Position numbers and translations under genes: made by a program | DNA from: Aphrophora alni | Lineage: Eukaryota; Arthropoda; Insecta; Hemiptera; Aphrophoridae | NCBI GenBank assembly: GCA_963513935.1 | Contig: OY740769.1 | Location: 104,077,762-104,141,761 of the forward strand | Length of the DNA stretch: 64,000 bases | Direction: 5' to 3' | Shown here: positions 51,001-63,000 of the stretch, in pieces | Layout: each line of letters opens with the position of its first letter | Numbering within the stretch: the first letter of the stretch is position 1 | Notes under the pieces: model-generated | What the model saw: only the letters and a program-made list of their open reading frames with translations | Database searches by the model: none | Told to the model about the DNA's origin: nothing

Positions 51001-54000
51001 TTGCTTGTTGGAGAGGATGAGGTGTTGCTGCATGTGCTGGAACTAACATTTCATGTGGAAGATCACCATGGATAAATAAAACATCATGACGAGATATCCA
51101 TGAAATTATTTGATCTCTCTCATCTGTGTTTCCACGAGTTATGTGCTAAAACAAAAATTATATTCGCAAGTTAACAACAGCTTGGTTAAACAGTTACATA
51201 ACATTGATGTTTGTATTATTGGAGAAAAATTATGCGATAGATGTATAGAACTGAAAACACAGTCAAATCTAATTATTAGAGTAGTCTATATAGCTTGTGA
51301 TAGTCAATAATAGTTCTTTTTTGTAGATTAGGTGTTTTGCTACCACAGGCCATGTATACTATGTAGACACACACCACTAACATATATGATTAAAACACAA
51401 ACTTTACATGAAAACAGCACTTGTCAAGTTAATTTAAATATTTAAAATGTTTTTGTCCCATATTGTGGTCAGATGTTGACTGAATAAAATATACTAGTAG
51501 ACAGCAGTTTCAAATATATCAGTCTTTATCTGGTTTGTAAGAAGGATTTATTGTTGTGATACAGTTTGTTTCTAGGTTTTGTGACCTCTCCTCTATCTAT
51601 CTATTTTATGTATCTTGTCTATTAAATGTTCAGCATATTAAAAGTTATACGATTTACACTATTGACCGAAGGTACTTGGTAGAACTCCATTTTAATGAAA
51701 AAACAAACACAATATTTAGAAAATTCTACAATTTTATTGAGTCTTGCCAACCATGGTTTCGCAAGCAACGGCATTTACAAGGCAGCTTAACAAAGACTAA
51801 GGAAGATCTTGAAACCTGACATATAATAATACAAAAAAAGAACATTTACTTAGCTAAAGGGGGGGAGGGAGTAGAAAGAAAACATGTGGTGATAAGAAAG
51901 ACAATGGTTTTAACAAAGATGAGTTTGACCAAAATTCTACCTGATCATTGAGTACCAGTTTGGAGCCTTTACAAAATATTCTCCTAATCTCTAACATTTC
52001 TAATGAATTTAATTTCCTACTTTTTGCATTGACATGGAGAGTCTCAAACTTAACATTATTGAAAAAATCAGACACTAAATGAGTTTTAAATGATTGGAAA
52101 AACTAGAGTCATTATGACCAAACCGCCAATTTATTTCGTGTTCACTTAACCTACATTTAAAACTACGGCCTGTTTGGCGTACACAAGCTGCATTACAAAT
52201 ATTACATGTTAACTTATAAACAACACTTTTTTGCAAGTTATCTATTTTATCCTTACAATTTAGTAACATTTTTCCTAAATTGTTTTTCAGTAAAAATCTG
52301 GTTTACAATGATTTTTCTTTTCTAATAGATTCCCAACAGCATAGCTAACCTTTCCAATATAGTTAATTCTACGCCATTTTGGTATGGTTTTAATAGAATC
52401 TACAGTTGGAAATAAAAGTAATTTAACATTATTTTTCACAAATAAATTTATCTTTTAGTTGTTTACTCAAAACAGCAAAATTAATGACGCAATTACATTT
52501 GAAATTTTTAAGACAAAATATGATTTATGAGAATTTTGAAACTCTGTTTATGAAAACAAAATTACTTTTTACTTTCTAAGGAGCTTAGGCTAAATATTTA
52601 CAATGTTTTGTCTTGTGTCAGACATTTCTTTATCTTAGAAGCAGAGAAATCCAGCCATTTCCATACTTTTTTTACACCCTTGTATATAAAATAGCAACAC
52701 ATGTTCAAGTTCATACAAAGCTGTATACTGTTATTTTTAGTAATGTTTATTATACAAGCTAAACTTGAACAAGTAATTTTGTAAAACTAATTACATTTTT
52801 AGGATTCAAAATGGATATCTCAGAAAAATGTGAATATAAATTTATTTCACTTCACAATATTTCTACATAAAGACAAAATAAAATAAGATGATATATTAGA
52901 AATATTGTTAGAAATTTTTCACATTTTATAAATCATAAAATATAATAAAGTAAAATAAATTCAAGTAAAAAACTTGATTAAAAATGAGAGATGTATGCAA
53001 GTGATGGATTCTTACCCATCTAAGAGCCTGCAGAAGGAGAAGTTTTGTTTTTATGCTGGCTGAACTGAGATGAGCTTTTATTCTGTGAACGTCAAGCTCT
53101 GTGCAACACAGAGACTTAGATTGTGTTAAAGGTTCTACAACTGGGACCTAGAAAATAATATATTATTATGAAATAACAACACAATAGTGAATAAAAAATA
53201 TCTCTCCACACATTAAATGTGATATGGGAATTTTCTATTGTTAAAGAGTGGAAACAAATATATCCTATGAAAAATATATTGGTCAACTGTATTACTTTGT
53301 GTTTAATTTTTTTTAAACTAAAAACCGTATAACTATTTGAAAACATATTTATGTTTTTTGTGGCTTTTTATGTTTTAAAAAATATCAATAACTTCTGAGA
53401 TATATTTTTCAATGGTTTTGAATGACCACCATTTTAAAATTCGAACTTTTTTTGGGAACATTTGAAAAATTACCTCTCAACGTATCTAGAGAACCTGAAG
53501 TGATATTGATCCTCCTTGGGAGCGTGGAGTCTAAATCTTTAAATGAGAAAGTCAGTCAATTGACACCTCATTTAAAGATCTTATTAAGCTGGCCTAAACC
53601 AAAAAGTGACTAAAAACAAATTAGTTGAAAACCACGACATTTATTACTACCATTTTATTCAGACATATGTCATCACAAAGCAAGCCACACCATTGATTTT
53701 CATTTGATTAGACATTTAATTTGTCAAGATACACCCCTCTCTTCTTATAATAAAATATGATTCCTCTTCCAAATTTTGTTGAAAACTGACCTTATTATAA
53801 TAAGGTGGTTTGACACTTTATTTTAAGATCTAAACATATATTCAAATAAACAAAGACATCCGTTTTTCAATATTTTATGTATTAAAAAATATGAGCCATA
53901 AATGTGACTATTAACCTATATCTCTATTCTCTTATAATATTTTCCTCAGCTCAAGAACACCTTTAAAATAAGGTGTTCTTGACGTACTTTTCTCTTTGAC

Positions 54001-57000
54001 AATTATTTAGAGTTATTCCATGTGCACAACTTGCTCGAAGGGGATAAATTTAGTAAAAACTGTGGACTCCCTCGCACAAATTCAAAATACTGCAAACTCC
54101 GGAATAAATATCTTACAGTATAGAGAATATATCATAAAATATAGATTTATTAAATATAATGAATGGAAAATTTTAAAATGAACATTCTATATAATTATAA
54201 ACATGCCATGTATTAAAACGAGAGTTGAAAAAAAAAAAAAAAAATTGTCAACAGTTAGATGAATATTATTGCCTATGATAAACGTAAATTGATAATAAAT
54301 TTATGTATTTGTTTAAAAATGCGTTTAATAAATAATGTTCAGTTTCAGGAAAACAAATAAGGATTTCTTATTTACTGTTAAACCACTGATAAGTACACTT
54401 AAAAAAGTATCACGACCCTGAGAACATTTTAATTTAATTTTTTTTACTTTTTCAAAATTGGTGAGTTAATTCCACCTGGCGCCCATAAATCTGAGCACTA
54501 TCTTAATTCTTTATGTTCAAAGTTCAATTAAGTTCAAAACCCCATTTTATTTTATATTTACAATTCAATTAGTTAGTAAAAGTAGAAAAACCCCATTTTA
54601 TTTTATATTTACAGCCTCTGCACAAAAATCAATAAGTACCAGGACAAATAGACAAAACATCGAACATACTTCTGGGCCATGGTACCATTTCTTTTTCTTC
54701 CATTATTTATTTCTCTTTGTACAAAAAGCATTTAATATCATATAAACGAAGGTTGTATTAGCATAGTTGATGTTCTTTGTAACAATATGTGTGGAGCCTT
54801 GTAATATTGTACATTTTTTAATTTGAATTTATCGCAAAGCACAAGAATCTTTGAACTTGAACGTAATTAATTGCTCCAGATGAAAAAGAAGAGAGGAGGA
54901 GGCACTAGAACAAGTAGTTCGTCAAATTGCCATTAATAATTTGAAAGAGACAAAATTTGAAAACAAAGTGAATAATAAAAAATAGTCAGAGAAATATATC
55001 CTGTGTATAAATATCATTAGAATTAGTGTAAACCTAATAATTAAGAAGTGAAACGTAAGATGTATTGTGTAAAGAGGGAGGAACGCTTGTTGCCAAGCAA
55101 GCCGAACGGTTGGGATTGCATAGCGTCAGTCTATGGGAAGTGTTTGAAGTGTTCAGTCGTATTAGATTTTGAGTTGTTCCTAAAAAGGACAATAGAGACA
55201 AGTAAAAATGTGAAAATGTAAAGTTTTAATAAAGACAATGGCGAATTGTTTCATTAAAGAACGTGGTTTGTAGAGCAGAGTGTATAAAACAGTTATTAAG
55301 AAATTGAAAACGACAATTCAATTGTACAGAACTAACGATATGAAGCCATGTGCTTTTTGCATTAGTTTGCATTTTCAGTATAAAGGTTTCACGTTTTGAT
55401 CTAATATGTGAACTTTTGTTAAAATCTAGTATCAGCACTAAGCTTCTTTTTTATATATTGTTAAAATCTAAAGCTGTCTTTTTTGAATTATTACAATTGT
55501 CGCACAACGTGTGGCATTTTTAAGTAAAGTAAAGTCAACATCCTCATTTCAGAATTATTACAGCCTATGGGGTGTTGTAAGTCTATTGTGTGTTAGTGGT
55601 AGCTAGTTATCTGTGTGGTGTGCATAGTAACCACTAATATTCATTGAGACCTTCCTTTGATTGTGGAATGAGTTCCAGTTGTCACATTTCCATCCTCCAC
55701 GTTACGCTCAGGAATTGGTGTAGGATCAGTCGGGAGGGTCCACCAGCCTGATTTAAGGTGGTAGAAACTCTCAAGTACACGAATGGGAATTTTGAATGAC
55801 ACAGCTTGTATAGGATTGTGGTACGGCAGAGTGCGCTTTTTCCTTTTTAGAGTCAGCGAAGGATTGACATGTTGTTAGTATAATGAAAATATGTGTATTC
55901 TGGTGTTGACCCAAAGCCCATTAAATGCTCCAAGAAGGCTTCAACTTTTGGCATTAAATTTATAATTTTTCAGACACCTCTTCTTACCTTTGGAGTATTT
56001 TCAAAGTAAATTTTAAACCCCCAGGCATATATTTTAATTACACCACTGGTGAGAATGAATTTATATATGGAATAGTCATGATCTTTTATCTAACAACAAT
56101 ATATAATATAAAATAAGCTCTACAATAAAATATGGCTTACTTTCTGCGTTTGTGAGAAGTCCTGTGATTGACTTAGAGATGTTTGTCCAAACAACTCTGG
56201 AAATATTTTAGCACAATTCATTAAAGTTGCATTGAGGTCAACAGCTTGACCTCGGACGGAATTTTCAAGTGCTCCAGTCAACTCTGCAGCAACTCCTAGA
56301 AAAAACCATACAAATTTGCAAATCTTTCAAAACAATATAGTTAAATTAAAAGTAATTGAATTTATTTAAATTATTTTTGTGCAACCACTTTGTTTACCAA
56401 ACTTGACCTTTGTATCAATATATGCATGTGACCCTTTCCGAAAGCCGAAAGCATGTGTATTTTCAGCCGAAAGCTTCTTGATATAAATGTATAACCCCTG
56501 CTGGCAGTTTGGAAAACCTTTCTCCTTTGCTTAGTCATAATTGGTTTTTACAATTATTGACCCTTCTATCGTACAAATCATTTATATAGTTGACTTTTTC
56601 CTGAATATTTGCAATACACTTGTTATTATTGTTAGCTTATGTTTGTTTTACATTTCTGATAAGTTTTATGTGTTATTTTTCTATTAAGAAGTAGAACCAT
56701 TTCTAAAAAAGATGTCATATTTGTTTCAACATTTATATATGGAACCATGTAAGTACATAGATTTAAGTTAACTAATTTATAATAATTGTACACATTTTAA
56801 ACAAGAACCACATTTTCTCGGCCATGGTTGTAAACAAACAACACTTGTTGTTGAAGGAAATTTTGCAATAATTTACTTCAGAAAAGAGTATAAATTATTT
56901 CTGACTGTGTAAACCTTTTTCTGTGCAATTCTTGCATCGGTTTCTTTCTGATTTTTTGCTTTTTGACATTATAACTCCAAATTTTTTACACCTAAATTTT

Positions 57001-60000
57001 TTTTTCATTACACAGCTAAATTCTATGCATCTTTATTAATATAATGATATATAGAAGTTGTGTTTTCCATAATATTATTATATTTGGTGATTTTTTTTCA
57101 AATTAGGCCTAACATTTTACCTACTTTTGTAAAAAAAAATTTTAATGAAAATGTTACAATTTTTTTTCTTCTTCTAAATATATTCACAAATATTATACAA
57201 AACTTTTGTATATCTTGAAAACAAAGTGGTAATCTATTGATTTTGGATGATACAGGTTTTTCTGAAAAATTTTAACTTCATTTTTTGATACCTAACATAC
57301 TTACTCCAAAACTGTTTCATATAATTTTTTAGATAGATAAATTCTACGCATCTTTCTGAGAAAAATGATATCCTACAAGTTAGGTTTTGCATAATAATAA
57401 TTATTTTTTATGAAAACAAAACCTTTAACATGCGCCAGTTCTAGGGTTGAGACTCAACAAGTAGAATTTTAAGTTCATAAAATTAGCAGAATATGGTTAC
57501 ACCATTGTGTACAGTCCAGGAAAACAACACCAAAATGTAGATGAATTCATGTAGTAGGAACATCAGGAAACCTCGAATTTTAGAAAAAAATCCAAAGAAT
57601 TACTCTTGATAATAGATTTAGATACAATATGTAAAGCTCAATCAGAAGATTTAGAGTGTTAATAATTAAAATTAAAAAATAAACCCAGAGAAAATAATTT
57701 ATTTTAAATCAGAGGAATAAAACCTAATTTTAGTGCCTACATCACTTGGACAAAAATAATTCATTTAATTATGACATCCCTACAAGCAGGACATATAGCT
57801 GTTCAAAAAACATTGCACTGAGTAAAAACTATTTTTTTATGGCCAAATATGGAGATAGACATAAATAACTACGTACAAGCTTGCAAATCTTGTGCTAAAA
57901 AAATAGATAAAATGATCTCATAAAGATTTTGTGTACATTAAAGGCATACCAAAATTTACATAACACCCTGTCACCCAAAGTCAAATGGCCGAAATGAATA
58001 AAATTCACAGTACCATATGTAGATGTTATCACATTTCACAAATGTAAACCATACTGATTGGAATGATTTTTTCCTATTTTCATTAATGGTGCCAAGAATT
58101 CACGAATCTAAACTACATATCACTTTTAGAATCAACCCTAAAAGAAAAAAAAATTGATACCACTAATCATTTGGTGGAAAGCTGACTCCATGTCTATTAC
58201 AGAAATGAATTTTGACCTGCATATAAGGTCTGTTAGCGAAGAGTATGTGCTACTTGTGACATATGGTGTTTGTTATATAGGATGTTTTGTCCAAAGTGTT
58301 ATTGATCCTAATGGTGGGGGAAACAACCACCACCACGAAAACACGACTTTTTTTTTTGTTGAAATTGCCCTATGGGTTTTGCATTGTATATTCTGGTCCT
58401 ACACTAATTCATTAAATGACCCTTCCTTCAACAGTTCCTACAAAATTTCTCAGAAATTGGTGAGGATTGTTTGTTAGCAGAGTGGTTCATTCCCTTGTCT
58501 GATAATTGGTCCTGGACCATTCCCATGGTTATCACAACATCTACAGTTTGTTTAATTTTTTGAAGATTCCAGTTCATAGTATATTAATCCATTTTCCCTC
58601 TTAAGCCTTTTAAAATGATATTCATTGCTCTATTAACAGCTACCTGTTTCACAAAACAGTCCACCGACTCATTCCCAGTTTTTACCATTAATTTGTCTGT
58701 TAGCATCCTAATTTTGTCTGAAAAATTTTGTATTTGACTCTTTCTTTTCTTGTTTGAACATAGCAAGTTATTGGAGGCAGTGTGACATGGGCGGAGTTTT
58801 ACTGAATCTTTTTTTTTTTTTTAACTTTTGTAGCTGTCTGAAAGTGGTTGCACCTACACATGTAGGGTCGGTTTGGATATACACCTTAACAAGTTCCATA
58901 GATAGATGCAATCTTGTTGAGGACTGTGGTGACATTCACAATAATGATTCGAATTTACCCCCTAACCACAATCACTGGAAACGTTAAAATAAAACACCAT
59001 TATTTGATTAATTGTTCTTTATTTATTTTTTCCACTAAATGCCTTGATGTACATTTCGATAACATGGTTATTATCATCGGAGTTTAGAAGCAAGACCCTC
59101 CGATGATGATAACCATGTTATCAAAATGTACATCAGGGTATTTAGTGGAAAAAATAAATAAAGACGATTAATCAAATAATAATTGTGTTTTATTTTAAAG
59201 TTTCCAGTGATTGTGGTTAGGGGTAAATTCGAATCATTAAAGTTCCATAGACTTAAATTAAATCATTAATTTTTGTTCCTCTATCTATCTACTAAAGTGT
59301 CCAACTCGATCTATTGGGTCAATTAACTTGGAAACATATTTGTTCTTTCTCTCCACTGAAATTAGGTAAGCCAGAAAATAGCTCTAAATTTTGATCTCGA
59401 AGGTTTATTGACTCATTAATAGCTCAAATTAAATCTATATGTCGTCCTTCTAATGCTGAGAATTGTGTGGTTAGCGATGTATTTAATAGTGTTATATACC
59501 AAACCGATTAGGTATCAAAGAAAATGGCTTTTGGATCGTGTATACTTCCCCATCAATCTTAAAGTTATCCATTATTATTTATTACTATTATTTTTAGATT
59601 AGTCTATCTTACTTTTTTCCCACTGTTTATATCATTAGCCTACAGAATATTTTAACCTCTTATAATTAAGATTTTGCTTGCTGCATTTACTTCATGGTTT
59701 ACTTTGTCATAATTTGTTCCAAATTATCAATTATGTTTTCAACATTTCCCATTTAATCTATATGTATCTCAACCATATTACATGTGTCTCAACCCCACTA
59801 TCATATTTTAATAGGTTAATCAGGTATTCAAATGTTTTTGTCAACTGTTCTATTTGAACTGTATATTGTGTTATTCGATTTATTATACCCACATACTTAT
59901 GAGAGTACTTTATATTTACGTTGTTATTACTTATCCCATTATTATATAGCTTTCCCTCAGATTGTTAGCATAGAGGGAAAAATAAATGTCTAAACTTTTA

Positions 60001-63000
60001 AACTAATTTAGATTATAAGTTTTTATGTGTTCCTCCCTATTGGAAATTTGTCTAAAGGTTAATCCCAGGTTGGGTATATTATTCACCCATCCTGAAAGAT
60101 ATCTTCTGAAGCATCCCTTTCCCTATACAAATATATCATTTACACATTCATAAGGTCAGATGCACATATGATCTACATAAATTAAAATTGAAATTAAATA
60201 TTAAAATATTGAACCTAAAAAACAATTTACAATATTACTACTTAGTATAAATCTTTGCAAAGTTATAAATTCTCTTTGCAAAATTAAAATTTAATTAAGA
60301 GTCATAATTCTTCTAAAATTTTAAAGTTAACACATGGTTAACACAAAACGTCTACCACAATTAGAACCCCTTAGCAAACTGAACTGCTTTTCCTTCTTGC
60401 GGCATCTCTATTCCCCACCCTGATACCATGTGTAATTCAAACTAATGGAATATAAACTTGATTTTTGAAAAGGAAAAACTCAGTAAGTATTAAAAAATCA
60501 ATTCTATTCATTTAAATCCTCATTTATGCTACATGCAGATATCCAGACAACAATGTAGGTCTCAAATAAGATAAAAGTACTAAAAATCCCTTTGAAATTA
60601 CCTTTTTAAAATTTAAAACCAATTTTGTTGTTGTTTACAATCATATTCAACAAATAGTATACTCTAAATTTTCACAAAGACAACATAATTCATATTTTGA
60701 GGTTTGTGGTGCATACTTAAAATATTGGGAAAAAAAACTTTGTATTTTGTTGTTTGTTTTAGTTCAGAAATTTTTTTTTAACAAATCCGTAAATAATGCA
60801 ATTACCATATTAATATGTACGTATAAATCTGCTATTTTCTCTACAGCTGAACCGATTTTCATGTTTTCACTAATCTCTTCAATCAATTTGTGCACTACTA
60901 AGTCCATTTTTTGATGTTATGTACCAGAACACTTTATTTTTAAATTATGTATTCTTTTTTAAACCCATAGTAAAAACAGCTTACATTATAAAATTGATGT
61001 TTATGAAATTTTCAATATTCTCTTGTTTACACAGTGTAGTCGTGCACTACCAGGACCAAAATTTTGACAATTTTGACTTTTTAAAATTAATATTTTCTGT
61101 ATGCAGTTTTCCATAAATTAACATTAGTTTAAATTTTAAATGGTACATTTTCCATCATTTAGTTAACATGGTTAACATACATAAATGTAAAAACAATGCA
61201 ATTTCAATACATTAACAATAAAAATAAAAATGAATTAAAAAAATTTCATTAGCTTCTGTTACAAATTTGAAATAATTTTAAATGGAGATATATTGTTCAA
61301 CATTTTTAATTATGTACCAATTTGAAGAAATTTAGTTTTTAAATGATTTTATCTCCACTTTGGATGTAAATTTACAAAATAGCCACACAACTGTTGCCTT
61401 GTTATTAGCATAATTAAACTGTTATTTCTGCATTTATTTACAAAGAAACAATGAAAATGAAATTTTTATGACTTTCTTGAGTGGGACATTGTTTTGCAAT
61501 TACAGGTGTGTGTAATAAGTATTCACAATAAAGTTAAGAATATAATAATAACAAAAATAATATTGTGTAACAACTTATTCAGTCAAGTAATGTCTGAGCA
61601 GCACATTAAGTTCCTATAATTCACTACTAATTGCAGCTCCCCATTTTGCATAACAAATGCTGAGCAAATTACTATACCTTTTTGAACCCCCACAGGGGTT
61701 GAATCTAGAACCTCTAACACACAAAGCAAGAAATGCCAGAGGCTCTATAAAGTAAAGATTGTTTTAAACTATATAATAAACTTCAAAGCTCACCTATTAA
61801 ATTTTGATGATCTCTGTGTAGTTTGTTAAATTTCTTTTTCAGTTGTTTGATTTTTTTGTTTTGGTCTTCTGTAATGGACGGGTTATTTGCAGACTTGCTC
61901 ACTGAGTCTCTGTACAACATTGCTAACTTAGGAGCGACTGAGTCTCCATAACTGTACTCTTCAAGGAACTTAAACAACCTCAGTTTGACAGACAATATCC
62001 ACTCTTCCTTGAAGATGAACAAATTTTAGATATATTATGTTGCAAGAGAGTTCAGTCAGGTTAGCTTATCATAAAAGACAATAATGATGTATAACATTAC
62101 ATCATAATTCATGCATAACAATAATAATATATTTATTTCATTAAATAGCTTACATATCATAAAATAATTATTATATGTCTAGGATTTACTTAACCATTTT
62201 ACACTGTTAAGATAGTCTGGAAACCGATAAACTAAATATGATATAGGTAATGTTAGGTAATAATTTATAATTTATTACTGTTTATTAGGTCTATCAACAT
62301 TTAAGACAACTTCTAAAAATTTTAAAAAAATAAATTTTCTTAAAGTTCATAGAAATAATACGAGTACCAGTATTTAAATATGTACTCGTAGAAATATACC
62401 GGCTGATTGAAGGGAAGTGAAAGTTTCAAGTAATATATGTTGGCGACTATCTGTTTATGTTTTATTTGATAATACAATTTGTAATTAATAGATTTATATA
62501 CTGAGTCCAATTTTATATACAGATTTGAATCATAATGGTTATAACACACATATACAAAAAATTTTAACTCTTCGCAATACTATCTATTTTAAATTTTTGT
62601 TCACAAATATCTCAAAAAATTTTAAATTTTTGTTTACAAAAAAAGCACGATTTTGTTGCTTTCTTACCATAAGATTGTGTTTAAATTTTGTATAAATAGG
62701 AGACACAGGCTTATCTTGAAAAGTGTTTTATTGTGTGTTTTTCTATTTCTGTACTACAAGCTAATACCATGGACCACTTTCCATGGTAAGGCTATGTCTC
62801 CTATCCATATACAAAATCTAAACATACTAATCTATGTAGGTATCTTATTACCATAAGATCAATGATATTGTTGTTTTTTATTGTAACTTAAAGGATAGCT
62901 AATATATTGTTAAATTGTTAATTCTTGGTATGGTATTTGAATGTTGAATGGGATTTCCATTATGCCGAAATAGTGAAATTTTAGGAAGCAGTCTTGTAAG

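Noticed and set aside
58154..58987. ORFs of 107 and 77 codons after the gypsy remnant
   Set aside because: They continue neither the integrase frame nor any known domain and include long T runs; considered chance frames.
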